DNA of 64,000 bases from Aurelia coerulea (Eukaryota > Cnidaria > Scyphozoa > Semaeostomeae > Ulmaridae): the NCBI GenBank assembly GCA_039566865.1, contig CM076962.1, positions 8,612,743-8,676,742 of the forward strand, given 5' to 3'. The notes beneath the pieces were generated by a model that made no database searches, was not told where the DNA came from, and worked only from the letters and a program-made list of their open reading frames with translations. This document shows, in pieces, positions 1 to 11,589 of this stretch (positions are counted from its first letter, which is position 1; every line of letters begins with the position of its first letter). The position numbers and the translations under genes are program-made.

Positions 1-1
1 T

Positions 2-2416
2 GAATGTGCAGACTTCTATAGTAGTAAAGAAAACAATTTTAACATGTCAAGGTTAAGAGCAACAAATCTCCCATTCAACAAACGAGTCTGCATGCCCCCA
101 TTTGCAGATGAAGATACCGAAGCAAGGATCCAATTTGCAAAAACTAAAATATATGCAGCCATCGACAAACAAGCAACCACGAGTAAAGGTAAAGATAACA
201 TTGACAAAGGGTTAAAGCAAGGATTGAGGAGCCTTCAACAACGTATTAAAGATAAAGAAATAATCTGCTTTCCAACAGACAAATCGGGCCGTTTATCGGT
301 TGATACTGCAAGCAACTATATAGAAAGTATGAATGGGCATCTAACGGCAGTAGTAGAGGTCGACCGAAAGGAATACGAGCATGTAGAGAAACACTTAAAT
401 GCCCATATGTCTGCATGGTGCAATATCTTACAAGGCAGTGAGAGAGTGCAATCAAATTATCAAGCAACGAACAATGCAATACCACCTCTATATGGATTAA
501 GAAAAGATCACAAAAACCACGACAACATCGAAAAGGGACCACCAACTAGGCCAGTATGTGGAGCGGTAGTATCCTCAAATTACAGAATATCGCACTTTCT
601 ATCTTCATTCCTAAGACCACTCATCAAACGAGCCCCAGAAGTTTGCGATAGTACTGAAGACCTATTAAGTCGCATTAAGTCATGTAACGAAACAAAGGAT
701 TTAAAAACATCGATCATTGGAAGCATGGATGTAGTAGCCTTATACCCGTCCATTGACATTGACTTCTCCATAGATAAATGCATAGAATTGATGGTCGAGG
801 ATGCCCAAGAGTACAACAACGTAGATGTACGTGAATTAGGACTATTCCTTGCCCTCACTGCTACCAAGACAGAATTAGAAGGACGCAACTTACACAAATA
901 TTGCCCAACAAGACCAACGAAAGGAAGACCACCAACAATCACATCGTCTGGAACAAGCAAAAGTGAAGGAAAACGTTGGCTAGGCTGGATAGAAAGTGAG
1001 GAAATACCTACGACAGAAGAGGAGATCAGGATAATGATGTCGTTTGCAATTGGGGTGAGCTTACGCCTTGTACTAAAGAACCACATCTTCAGGTTCAACA
1101 ACAAACTGTACAAGCAGACGAAAGGAGGAGCCATTGGAGTTGGTGTAGCAGGCGATGTTGCAAACGTTTTCATGATCTGGTGGGATAGAAGACTAAATGA
1201 AATGCTCCAACGAAACGGAATTGAATTGCAGCTATATTCACGCTATGTCGACGACATTAACATCGTAGCAAAGGCAATCCAGCATAAACCAGAAGAATCA
1301 AAGGACAAGGCAACCATGACCAAGATCAAAGAAATTGCAAATGGCATACATGAAAGCATCAAGGTAACAATCGACTTTCCCTCAAAGCATGAAAACGACA
1401 GGATGCCTGTGCTAGATATAGAGCAATGGATTGCGCCTGTAAAGTGCGGGAATACAACCAAATTTCAAGTCCTGCATTCACACTTCATGAAACCAATTGC
1501 TAGCAAACATGTCATCAATAAAAATTCTGCCCTATCTCAAGAAACCAAGATAAATATCCTTGTGGCTGATCTTGTCAGAATCATGCGCAATGTCTCGCCA
1601 CTTTGTTGCAGCACTGAGAGAACTGAGCATGTCCAACAATTCGTAAACCGCTTGCAGTTCTCAGGGTATCCACAAAAGGACAGAATAACTATTTTTCAGA
1701 AAGCAAATCAAAAATATAAGAGAATTGTTGAGAATGATAACAAGGGAAAAAGTCCAATGTATAGAGGGAAATTCTGGAACAGGCAAATAAGAGATGAGGA
1801 AAAGAGCAAGAAACGAAACACATGGTTTGCAAAAGGAGGTTTTGAAACAGTTCTTTTTGTGGATGCTACGCCTCGTAGCGAACTAGCAAAGGAATGCAGA
1901 AAAATTATGAAAGAAGCAGAACTAAAGATAAGGGTTGTGGAGAGGTCAGGAAATCTCTTGAAGAGATATCTAGCAAGATCAGATCCATTTAAATTACCTA
2001 ATTGTGACAGTGAAGAATGCCCTGTGTGCAAGATAAATCCAACTCTAAACTGCAAAACCAGAGATGCCGTATACGAAATTAAATGTTCTTGTGGAGAAAG
2101 CTACATTGGAGAAACAGCACGCAGCTTGGGAGAAAGGTGCAATGAGCACATCAAGAAATTTGAAAGAAGAGAGAACTCGTCTGTCTTCCATCAGCATATG
2201 CTTGAAAAACACAACGGAGTAAAACAAGCACTTTCTGTAAAGCTTTTAAGAACATGTCAAAACGACGCAATGCTAAGGCAAGTAACAGAGGCGACGTACA
2301 TCCATGCGGAGAATCCAGAACTGAGCGCTAAGGAGGAGTGGGGAAATTCGAACGTTCCTAGAACTCGATTTGATCAAAGATCAAACGAATCGTGTTTTAG
2401 TGGAAAATGGGCCTAA
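2..2416 (+). CDS. PLE reverse transcriptase with C-terminal GIY-YIG endonuclease (5' partial)
   Basis: The frame is open from base 2, so the first ATG (44) is probably not the true start. Numbering from that ATG: RT motif A DVVALYPS begins near residue 229, a motif-B-like KGGAIGVGVAGD lies upstream of the catalytic YVDD at 401-404, a Cys pair (CDSEECPVC) near 655, then the GIY-YIG module with Y677 and YIGET at about 687 followed by R and EH. This order (RT, Cys motif, C-terminal GIY-YIG) is that of canonical Penelope/Neptune-type PLEs, which reverse-transcribe their RNA at a nick. No internal stop or frameshift is seen, so the protein could be functional if the missing N-terminus is intact. 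Confidence 0.9.
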   Translation, partial: ECADFYSSKENNFNMSRLRATNLPFNKRVCMPPFADEDTEARIQFAKTKIYAAIDKQATTSKGKDNIDKGLKQGLRSLQQRIKDKEIICFPTDKSGRLSVDTASNYIESMNGHLTAVVEVDRKEYEHVEKHLNAHMSAWCNILQGSERVQSNYQATNNAIPPLYGLRKDHKNHDNIEKGPPTRPVCGAVVSSNYRISHFLSSFLRPLIKRAPEVCDSTEDLLSRIKSCNETKDLKTSIIGSMDVVALYPSIDIDFSIDKCIELMVEDAQEYNNVDVRELGLFLALTATKTELEGRNLHKYCPTRPTKGRPPTITSSGTSKSEGKRWLGWIESEEIPTTEEEIRIMMSFAIGVSLRLVLKNHIFRFNNKLYKQTKGGAIGVGVAGDVANVFMIWWDRRLNEMLQRNGIELQLYSRYVDDINIVAKAIQHKPEESKDKATMTKIKEIANGIHESIKVTIDFPSKHENDRMPVLDIEQWIAPVKCGNTTKFQVLHSHFMKPIASKHVINKNSALSQETKINILVADLVRIMRNVSPLCCSTERTEHVQQFVNRLQFSGYPQKDRITIFQKANQKYKRIVENDNKGKSPMYRGKFWNRQIRDEEKSKKRNTWFAKGGFETVLFVDATPRSELAKECRKIMKEAELKIRVVERSGNLLKRYLARSDPFKLPNCDSEECPVCKINPTLNCKTRDAVYEIKCSCGESYIGETARSLGERCNEHIKKFERRENSSVFHQHMLEKHNGVKQALSVKLLRTCQNDAMLRQVTEATYIHAENPELSAKEEWGNSNVPRTRFDQRSNESCFSGKWA

Positions 2417-3314
2417 GTCGAAATTTTTCGAAAATTTCACCGCAGCTTCGAAAATGAAATGGCTCGTTATTCTCCCAATTTCAGAGATAAATAGCAAATT
2501 AAAGTCGAAATAGGGAAAGAATGTGGTTTTCCGTCGAATTTTGACATTTTGAGGCCCTTTTCCGAGCGCAAATATGAGTTACCGTGCAAAATGGGGTAGG
2601 CAAAAATTTACCCCCATTTTCAATGCACCCGTGCGGAGCCCCTGAAGGCGGTATCCAATTCCAAATTTCGTTATAAGATTTGCAGATGAGTTGGCTCTTG
2701 TAAAATTTTTTCCGTTTTGAAATTGGTCAAGTAACCATGGAGCATTGACTCCAAACGTAGCCTCGGGTAAAAAAATCGGAACATTTTTTTTCAACCCCCT
2801 TTTATGACGTCATAACGACCCCCAAATTTCTTGGAACTTCAAAATTCAGATACGCCGTTGTCTTTTACCCCTTGTAAGTCCCTTCTCTGCTCCATGATTG
2901 CTACTAATGTTTTTGAAATCGTGATAAAATGGAGGCCATTTTTGAATGGGAATCAATAGGGATGGGCCCCAAAATGACCAAATATGCCAAATTTCTCCCG
3001 CAAGCGCAGACAGATGGGGTTCAAACCCCCATCAACTAGGAAACATTATGACTTTTAAGGTATACTAAAAATCGGTTTTCAAATTTTTTGTCCCGTTTTC
3101 CGGTGACAGCGACCCAAAGTTGACTGATTTTCTGCCAAGCAATAAGCCTTTGGAATTTGGAATAATTAACGAGGCCTTTGTTACCGAATAGCCAATCAAA
3201 TTGCGAACTTGACCTGCCCGGTACCAGGGTCAGTACTGACGTAGGAAGCTGGCCCTAGGAACCAGGTTGAACGAATCGAACATTATCGGCAACTGGCAAG
3301 CTATCGATTCGACT
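2417..3314 (+). other. PLE 3' non-coding region / pseudo-LTR body
   Basis: No coding potential is visible. The stretch is AT-rich with short GC-rich inverted segments near 3215-3260. It ends in an inverted repeat (gaatcga near 3274 and tcgattc near 3304) just before the ribozyme. In known PLEs the hammerhead lies in the terminal pseudo-LTR, so this is probably 3'UTR plus pLTR. Confidence 0.6.
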
Positions 3315-3369
3315 CATTAACTCACTGATGAGGCTGCCGATGGGCAGCGAAATATTTGAGGTAACAATG
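3315..3369 (+). ncRNA. Hammerhead ribozyme, type I, in PLE terminal region
   Basis: The conserved core CTGATGA is at 3325-3331 and GAAA at 3349-3352. Stem II pairs GCTGCC (3333-3338) with GGCAGC (3343-3348) around a GATG loop, with one extra G at 3332. Stem I pairs CTCA (3321-3324) with TGAG (3357-3360); an internal loop (AA against GTAAC) follows, then CATT (3315-3318) with AATG (3366-3369). The expected scissile position is after T3356. Stem III is tiny (ATAT, self-complementary), as in PLE and other metazoan hammerheads thought to act as dimers. The core and stem agreement makes chance unlikely; activity is not shown. Confidence 0.85.
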
Positions 3370-3496
3370 TTAGTTTTTTAAAGTTAGATAATTGAGCGTG
3401 TCTTAAAAACAATGGTCACCAAAACAAAATTACCGAATTACAACTTGTCGTTCAAGACACGGGATCAACTGAAAGATTTAGGAAACAAAATCTCAC

Positions 3497-5050
3497 AACG
3501 CAATCTTTAAAGCGTTTGATTGTAATCCCCCTCTCGACGTTCGCTCAGTGTATCTTGATATTTCTAAAGCATTTGACAAGGTATGGCATGATGGTCTCAT
3601 TTATAAGTTTAAAAGATGTGGCGTTTCAGGACAGCTTCTTTCTCTCATACAAAGTTTTCTTAAGGATCGAAAACAGCGAACTGTTTTGAACGGGCAGTGT
3701 TCTAATTGGGGAGATATTTTGGCAGGAGTGCCCCAGGGCTCTATACTAGGACCATTGTTTTTTCTTGTATATATCAACGATCTCGCTGTTGACTTGAAAT
3801 GTAATGTCAAGCTTTTTGCCGATGATACATCCTTGTTTACAGTCGTTCAAGAACCTAATGCAGCTGCCGAGGACCTGAACCATGATCTTGAGTTGATTAC
3901 CCTGTGGGCCCATGATTGGAGGATGTCATTTAATCCAGATCTGCAAAAACAAGCCGTCGAATTACTGCTTTCTAAGAAAAAACATGAAGTAGATCACCCT
4001 GTTATACTCTTTAATAACATACCCGTGAAGAAAGTAGATGAACATAAACACCTAGGTATTATCTTGGACTCGAAGCTTTCTTTTTCAGCTCATATTAAAA
4101 CTGCTATCTCTAAAACGAGAAAGGGCATTGGCTTGCTAAAATATCTCTCCAAATATTTGCCTAGACATACCCTAAACGAAATGTACAAGCTTTATGTGCG
4201 ACCCCACTTAGACTATGGGGATGTTATTTACCATACCCCAGCAAAGGTATGTGAATTCAGCCAAAACATCATTTTGCCAAGTTTAATGGAAAAGCTTGAG
4301 GCTGTCCAGTATTCTGCTGCTCTAGCTGTAACAGGAACATGGAGGGGAACATCGCGTGAAAAACTCTATGCAGAGCTTGGTTGGGAGTCACTAAGTTCCC
4401 GTAGGTGGAGTAGACGCATGACTTTGTTCTACAAGATAATGAATAATCTCACTCCCTTGTATACAAAGGAGCCGATTCCACCACCTCATCAGTCGCAATA
4501 CTCTCTTCGCAATCAGGATGTTATTGGGCGATTAAGGGCAAGAACAGAAAAATATCAATCTAGTTTCTATCCTAACTGCATAACTGAATGGAATAAACTC
4601 GATCCTGAGATTAGGATTACACCGTCCATTGCTGCCTTTAAGTCAAAGCTTTTATCAATAATTCGTCCCCCTGCAAAACCTGTCTTTGGGATTCATGACC
4701 CATTAGGTTTATCGTATCTTTCCCAAATAAGAGTCGGTCTCAGTAAATTAAATTTTCACAAATTTAAGCACAACTTTAAGGACACCATAAACCCAATGTG
4801 CCCTACAAATGACGGTATTGAGGATACGGAGCACTTTTTGCTGCTTTGTCCTTCATTTAGCATCCAACGACGAGATCTTCTCGCTGGCCTTTCAGTAGTA
4901 TTACAACCATTTGTTCAAATCAACACCCTCTCGAACAACGTTCTGGTACAACTTTTATTGTATGGTGATAAAGACCTTTCTAGTGACGTAAATAAACATG
5001 TTCTCGAACTGACTCTAAATTTCATTCACCAAACTGGTCGGTTTGACTAA
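3497..5050 (+). CDS. LINE reverse transcriptase, C-terminal part (jockey/CR1-like group)
   Basis: The frame is continuous from the truncation point to a TAA at 5050. Visible motifs are YLDISKAFDKVWH (RT motif A), AGVPQGSILGPLFFLVYIND (motif B region), FADDTSLF (catalytic, 3815-3838) and HKHLGIILDS. The C-terminus has CPTNDGIEDTEHFLLLCPSF, the Cys/His cluster found at the end of many LINE ORF2 proteins. Palm motif A onward is intact, but the N-terminal endonuclease is absent, so the copy cannot be autonomous. Confidence 0.85.
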   Translation, partial: NAIFKAFDCNPPLDVRSVYLDISKAFDKVWHDGLIYKFKRCGVSGQLLSLIQSFLKDRKQRTVLNGQCSNWGDILAGVPQGSILGPLFFLVYINDLAVDLKCNVKLFADDTSLFTVVQEPNAAAEDLNHDLELITLWAHDWRMSFNPDLQKQAVELLLSKKKHEVDHPVILFNNIPVKKVDEHKHLGIILDSKLSFSAHIKTAISKTRKGIGLLKYLSKYLPRHTLNEMYKLYVRPHLDYGDVIYHTPAKVCEFSQNIILPSLMEKLEAVQYSAALAVTGTWRGTSREKLYAELGWESLSSRRWSRRMTLFYKIMNNLTPLYTKEPIPPPHQSQYSLRNQDVIGRLRARTEKYQSSFYPNCITEWNKLDPEIRITPSIAAFKSKLLSIIRPPAKPVFGIHDPLGLSYLSQIRVGLSKLNFHKFKHNFKDTINPMCPTNDGIEDTEHFLLLCPSFSIQRRDLLAGLSVVLQPFVQINTLSNNVLVQLLLYGDKDLSSDVNKHVLELTLNFIHQTGRFD

Positions 5051-5478
5051 GGAAATTCTAAACCTTTGTTTTACACTTAATAATCACCAAGTCCCCTTAC
5101 CTCTATTTCCTTTGCTTGTAAGTTTGTTTCACATTGGATGTTAGGCTCATTGGGCACAAATCCATCCAAATCTGATATCGAATCTCCAATTTCACCCATT
5201 TTGTAAAAAGACCTGCTTGCCCAAAGTTAGCCCGACATGCAAAGTGAAACGAACCTTAGTAATTATCAGTAAAAATCGTTTATGTGTATTTTTCGTAGCC
5301 GTATATTTAATTCTAGTTTAGTTACATGTTCTCTATGTTAATGGCTGCGGAGTTGTCACGGTCTCTTGCACTCCGTGGTATCGTCCTCGTAGTTTAGTAA
5401 AGTAGCTTGTACGTAGTGTCTTAAGTAGTTCGTTCTTGTAAAATTTTTATATTGAATATAAAAAAAAAAAAAAAAAAA
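3497..5478 (+). mobile_element. LINE A: 5'-truncated non-LTR retrotransposon with poly(A)
   Basis: Homologous to LINE B (minus strand, 48.6-52.3 kb) through RT, C-terminal Zn region and 3'UTR. Both end in a gtaaaattttt-like motif and an A-run (here 18 A at 5461-5478). The endonuclease and early RT are missing by 5' truncation, the usual result of incomplete target-primed reverse transcription. No clear target-site duplication was found. Confidence 0.85.
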
Positions 5479-6165
5479 CACCTTTCTCGAGGAGTTCAGC
5501 CTCGCTTTCATGCCCCTATACAAATGTATAGGAAAATGACCGGAAGTGAATAATTTCGCCGACTTTGAACGCTTCTTGCAGGAATGCGATGTGATTTTTC
5601 TGCGTTAATTTAATCTTAAAAGATAGTGAATTTATCTAAGAAATGTTTAAAACTAAAATCGTTTTGATTTAAACTTCCTGGTAAACTCCACGCAATTTGA
5701 CAGGAGTGATGGTCTTTTTTTAAGAGATTTTCATCCGTATTTGGGCAAATTTTTCGAATTCATTGTCTTTGGTGACGTAAGCAGCGCCTTGAAAACCATG
5801 ACATTTAGAAAATGCCATAGATCGTAGAAATTGTTTTGAAGCGGCGTGGTCTGCTTGCTGCTTGCTGCTTGCTTTCAAGAAAACTTTTTAATTCTGAACG
5901 AAACGAAGCAATAAACCAATATGCAGAGCACTAGCAATCCTTTTACTACCAGTGAAGGACAAGATCTGGGTTCTTTGTTCGAGATGCTTTCATGTTTTCA
6001 AATAAGTCTCCAACCGGCAAGAAAGAAAGAGCCAAGAAGAAGCAGTTTATTTGGGCTACAGCTTCCAACGAAAGAACTCTGATATTTATGGATCAAGAAC
6101 AAGAATGATTTTGTTTATGATGGCAGATGTCTTTGATGGACAAATGGATAACAAATTATAGAAAA
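5479..6165. other. Unassigned AT-rich sequence
   Basis: No coding frame over 60 codons with recognisable content and no clear terminal repeats. There is a short tandem of TGCTTGC near 5860. I see nothing else. Confidence 0.5.
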
Positions 6166-7813
6166 CAGGCGCGCAACTAGGAATTTTACAGGGCAGGGGT
6201 CCAAACCAGAAAAAGGGCACACTCCAGATCATTTCAAGAAGTGGTGTCGCCTGGGATGTCAGTTTTTCAAACTCAAAAAGCGAAGGCAGAAATCAAGGGA
6301 TATTTTTCTAATGTTCACCTCTCTAAAGCATATCAATAAACAAACATGTCAACGCATAGGAGAAGCAGTTAGAATACGGTAAAGGAAATGCGAGCGATGC
6401 GAGCTAGGTGGGGATTCGGGGGGTGGCCCCCGAAAATTTTTAAAATCACGCTCTCTAGATCGTGGGAGAATGCCCATCTTAAAAGAGATCAAAACTAGAA
6501 GAGAATGAAAAAAACCCGCCTAGTACAGACAAGAAACACTGGCAAAAAATAAATTAATCATATTTGCTGTTGTTTTTTGTCGTATTGCGGTGTTTCTGCC
6601 TTTAAATTGAAACACTGAAAAGGCTGCTCGTACACGCTTTTTAAAAGAAACTGTGCTCTGAAGTTTGTTGTATGGTTTCTCAATTTTGGACCAATTTTTT
6701 TTACCGAGTGAGAATTTGAAAGGCCACTGCTCCTTGGAAAAGAGAACGAAAATATTGGCAAAAATATCATTCAATGGTGAACAGGTTCAAATATTTTTGC
6801 GAATTTACCTGAATAAAGTCGGCCACTCCGCTCTAAAATTGTGAGGGATTTTCTGGAAAAAGCCCCTTCAAGAAACCTTTAAAACCGGCCTAAAATGACG
6901 ATCAATTTTTCCTAATATTCCTGCTTCACAGCGATGACTTCAACAAGCATGAGCACGTGTTGTGTTATACTCTTGAGAGGACGAAGTCACCCGGAATTAT
7001 GCTGTTATGCTATCAGAGAGAGAAAGGACACTTCCATAATTCCAAAGAGATTAAACGTGCTAATAATGCATGTAAAGGCTAATTTCCAGTCAGTGGAATT
7101 TTCCGAGCTGGCGGAATTTTAGACAATAAAAGGTCGCTCAGCCGTAACTTTCTATTCAATGCCAGAGCGACATTTTCTCTTGAATACAATAGAAATTCCG
7201 CCCGCTCGGAAAATCCCACTGACTGCAACTTAGCCTTAAAAGCCATTGCTGCAAGGAACAAAATTCGATCAAGATTTTCGGCCTGCTTTGAAGGTTTGTT
7301 GAAGGGGCTTTGTTTCTTGAGAAAATTTTGGAATGAAGTTGCCGATTTCGGTCAGGCAAATGTAAAATTGATTTGAACATGAACAATATCATTACCTTGA
7401 TCTCCAGACTCACCCAGTCGTAAAAATTTCTTGCAACGGCTTCTTTTAACAAAACGAGTCTTGTCTTTGAGCATCTGATTTGTAGTGCTTTTTACATGTG
7501 CCATGTAAGACATCTCTTGACATTTTCAGCCGTATTTGTAATTTTTTGAGCCTCAGCGTTCAGAAAATCGCTGATTTCGGAAAAATAAGTCGAATTCAAG
7601 CATAGCGAATTCTCCAACTTTGTTCAAGATCTTGGTAATTCAAGAAAGCATTCAACAAATATTGACACTTCATCGCGAGAACCCGTACAAATACCGGTCA
7701 ATAATACGTCAAATTAACATAATTTTCTCCCTAAAAAGGGCACTTTTTGCCCTTTTGAAAAAAGGGCAGGGGTCTGGACCCCCAGGACCCCCCCCCCCGT
7801 AGTTGCGCCCCTG
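6166..7813. mobile_element. hAT-like non-autonomous TIR element (about 1.65 kb)
   Basis: The right end, read outward, starts CAGGGGCGCAACTACGGGG, typical of hAT termini (CAGGGGCG-type). The left end reads CAGGCGCGCAACTAGG, a diverged inverted copy. GAAAA flanks both ends (6161-6165 and 7814-7818), but a full 8-bp duplication is not preserved. Only short unrecognised frames lie inside, so it is non-autonomous or decayed. A hairpin MITE is nested at 7075-7237. Confidence 0.6.
7075..7237. repeat. Hairpin (foldback) MITE
   Basis: Arms of about 45 bases fold back on each other. The left begins AAGGCTAATTTCCAGTCAGT and the right arm, reverse-complemented, begins AAGGCTAAGTTGCAGTCAGT; both continue through GATTTTCCGAGC-like sequence and GGCGGAATTT. 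Target duplication is not resolved. No coding content. Confidence 0.7.
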
Positions 7814-7818
7814 GAAAA

Positions 7819-8542
7819 TATGTCATTTGTACTGGGCAAGTTCCTCTCAATGATGGAACAACTCAATGCAGTCTGGAAATCTCCTCTTGTTGGCTCTAAA
7901 AACTGACAGACAAGGAAGATGTGGGAGGATGCTTTCTATCGAAATTGCAATGACTATTTCTGAATGGACAATGGCAATAACTGCTTTTTTGGTAATTTTC
8001 AGAAACTCATGAATAAGCATGGCAGTAGGGGCTACAGGGTGAAACGGGCGAGCTTTGGGTAAATGGGAAGGCAAATAAATTGAATACCATTCTCAAAAAT
8101 GTTAAAGCTTTTGAACCACCCCCTTGATGTTGCTTTGTGAAAGTTGACTTACTAGAAAATAATCTACTGTTTTCCAGCTGTCAACATTTACCCATTTTAT
8201 CCCCAGTCTATCCATTTTACCCCTGCAGACCCATGCAACATTGTGTGAACAATTTTATATCTGTGACTGATTAGGAAAGCATATTAAAATGCTATTGGTT
8301 TGTGCATATTGTTCATGAAATGCAGCTTTTGGATAAAGAATCAATAAAGAAAACTTTTTGTCGTTTTCTTTGCTTGATTTTTTACCTTCAATATCACTTG
8401 GAAGGGTACTATTTGGTAGGCAATCATGAAGTTACCCTTGATCTTCAAGTAGAATCAAATGCCAACCATCATATATGCAGGAGCAGCCAGAAGTTAGATC
8501 TCAGGTCATGACCTGTTAACTGCTTTCTCCTCGAGTGATTTT
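7819..8542. other. Unassigned spacer
   Basis: Between the hAT-like element and the large TIR element. Only short unrecognised frames; no repeats with clear ends. Confidence 0.4.
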
Positions 8543-9663
8543 ACAAATGCCCCGGCGGGTCCACTCCTATGTAAGAATTGTAACCATGAGAGTCTACGAA
8601 ATCTAGGAGAAAGGGTCTGGAATTTGTGAAAAATCTAGGACATAGAATCTAGAAAAAAGGGTCCTTTTTTAAAAATATTTCCTAGAGTTTTGTAAAAAAG
8701 GGTCAAATATCAATATATTAAAATCTATTGATATCAAATGTGGTAAATTTGTGAAAAGATGCACACAAATGAGCCAAGAGCACTCATCAACATGACTATA
8801 ATAGATTCCTTGCACTGCACACACTCAACAATAACATTTATCAGTTGATCAAAAATCAACTGATGGAGTTAAACAAGAGGGTCCAGTTTTTTTTGGTGTA
8901 ATATTTCAAACTTGTGGCTTTCTCGGAAGATATATGCAATGGGAGATAGATTCATTGGTTCTTAATGTCTGCAAAAACTACATGTGATTATGTGAAGACA
9001 GCTTGAAGATCTGGCAAGAAGTTTTGTGGTACTTTATTCTTTCACATTCAAAAGTCATAACTCACGCTCCAAAACCAATTCATCTCCCATTGCATATATC
9101 TATTTTCCAAGAAAGTTAAAAGGTTGAGATAAAGCAACAAGCTCATTTCATTATTGGTAACAAACATGTAATCTTCTGTATTTAATACAGAACACAATTG
9201 CCATATAAGTCTATTGTATTTGTTTACAACTTCAATGATCAGTTTGTCTATATTTCCCTGTGGTATGCAACTCTTGCTTTGGACTTTTGGCCTGAAGGAA
9301 TTAGAAATTATTATCAGTGTTGCAATTTGCCTCAGATACAAAACTTAGACATGAATATGGTAAAAATATAGCTTCTGACTAAATCTGACACAAAGAAAGG
9401 CCTAAATGCTTAAATTAAATGAATGTAGGCGGAACAAGAAGACTTTCATTATTCTTGGCGAATATGCTGTTGGCTGGCCATGGCCTGCTACCTGTAAACT
9501 TATATTTTCTCCAATTCTTCAACTTAAATTTTCTTATCATTTCCAAGAAGGCTGAGAAAGAAAGGGCTTACCATTTCTGCTTCATCCAAGGTGCATGTCG
9601 ATTTGCCAAGTAGATGAGTTGATTGTGAATTGTGAACACAAAACACAAGCAACAACAACCATG

Positions 9664-9692
9664 ACCAACAACAACAACAACAACAACAACAA
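9664..9692. repeat. (AAC)n microsatellite
   Basis: About nine AAC units inside the large TIR element. They give a poly-Asn or poly-Cys frame in translation that should not be read as a gene. Confidence 0.9.
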
Positions 9693-11589
9693 AATTGTCT
9701 CTTCGACAACAAATCATGTCAGCAATATTTCATTTATTCCAAAAAAATTTTTATTGTTTGTTTTCTACCAAAGTCTTGACCTTCTGCTTTGTTTCCATAT
9801 GAAAATATAAACTTTTCAACACCATCTGTAGATTAGGTCGGATTAGGAGGGATTTTTAGCAAGACTGAATTATGTTTTTGCCGCTGACCCACAGGACCTT
9901 GCGCCCCCGCATTTAGTTGGAATCTGTGAATCTGGAAAGTTGCCAGGAAAAACAAACAATAGACTTTCAAAGATTCCTGACCCCTGGGAATAGGCCTATT
10001 GTCTTCGGTACTTGGCTAAATGCACAGGTTGGAAGTTAAAGATTACTTGGACGAGAGCTGAAGTTAATCAAACATTTTAAAGGGCTCCAAACACGTGGAA
10101 TAGATATCGCGGTGATTGTCACAAAAGACGAAGAATTCAAGGATTTAATGTTTTATAAAATACTCCAAAACTGGCCGCAGCCTTTTCACCATCATCTCTG
10201 AAATCCTTCTCCAAGATCTGAGCAACATTTTGAGCCAGGTGAGCTATTCGGGAAAATAGGGGATCATACTTCAATTTTTCATCGAAGTACCGGTGATCTT
10301 CTCATGGTTATCGGCCTAAGTATTTTGGTCTGCCAAAGTAAACCCTCCTAGTGTTCAAAATCCTTGAAATAAACAAGCAGTAAAATTATTTTTGAAGAGG
10401 TAGATACTTTGTTGTTTATTTCATTTAATTGCAAGCCTATTTGACTCTTCTGAGCCTCACAAGCCAAGAAATTTCAAGGTTACTAGATTTTGGTTCAAAA
10501 ATAGTGAGGAAAAATTGATCGAATTTCTATGTAATTTGCAAAAAATCTGGCCGCAGCCTTTTCAGGAAACTTTTTGTATTGATCGAAATTTTATTTGGCT
10601 GTCAGAAAATCGTATCGGTACCGCCGGGAAAATAGGGGATGACATTGTAAAAATTAGATATCTACGTGTTGGTTTTATGCTGATTTCACAGCCAGCCAGC
10701 CATCTTTGTTTGTTTACAATCTAGCAGCCGCAAACAATGGAGAGCAACGACAACAGCTCAAGGTGAAGTCAAAATTATACCCCCGTCCTTAGACTATGTT
10801 AGTATTGATTACTTGATGTTTGGTTTGATGTACCAGGGGGTCAGTTTATGATAGATTAGGACAAAATTCTCGTTGTTTTGAAGTATATCGCAAATTTCTT
10901 GTGACATTGATTTCATGTTTGTATTCCCTTTATAGCAAATTGGTCGTTGAGCAAAGCTAATTTTTTACATTTTACAGAACAATTTTTACTTCAAGGTAAG
11001 CATGACTGCGTTCAGAAAATATTACTCGCTCATCGATGTTACTTGCAGTGACGCACGTCGGGCGGGAAGTTTTAGTCCATCGAAGGGTTAGTTGAGAGAG
11101 CAGAAATTTTTATTGCCCATAATCAAATAGTTTGATTTCTTTACAATACTGGCTTGCGATTAATAAACTGGGTAAAACTCCGCGGGTTACTTGTGTGTAT
11201 AACTGTCTTGTTTTTGTTTTGGGATGTTCTCCGTATTTCAGGTATTTCAGTTTAAGCCCTTTCCATGTGACCTTCACCTATGCTCGTTGTTGTTGCTGTT
11301 ATGGTTTCAGCTGTGGTCAGTTCTAGAATTGAGGAAAGGAGCGTTTGTAATAATTCTGATTTCCCCATTGCCTCGGTTTCGAGGGATATCTGCGCGCGCA
11401 TAAAAAACATAATTCAGTCTTGCTGGGGTTTTTTAGATTTCAGAAGGCAAATTTTCAATAAGAGGCTGGCCTCCTCTGGGCTATTTGGCGGGAAAAAGTT
11501 TTTGCTGAAACCGAGAATAATGATCCTGGATCAAATCAAGGCATTGTAAGGTCTAAAAAGATCTATTATCTGATGAGAAGTGGCTGTGG

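Larger units (their letters stand above)
1..3496 (+). mobile_element. Penelope-like element (PLE), 5' end outside window
   Basis: The span covers an RT/GIY-YIG reading frame, about 1.1 kb of non-coding 3' sequence and a hammerhead ribozyme, the combination known for Penelope-like retroelements, which prime at nicks made by a GIY-YIG nuclease. The left end is off the window. The right end is set where sequence begins to match the other copy of LINE A family coding sequence, near 3497, so LINE A seems to have inserted into or replaced the end of this element. Confidence 0.85.

Noticed and set aside
580..2227. Minus-strand frames under the PLE RT
   Set aside because: Shadows of the plus-strand coding region; no motifs.
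3010..3040. tRNA-like B box (GGTTCAAACCC)
   Set aside because: No A box or cloverleaf at the right distance; lies in the PLE 3' region.
9524..9810. Poly-Cys and poly-Asn frames
   Set aside because: Products of the (AAC)n microsatellite.
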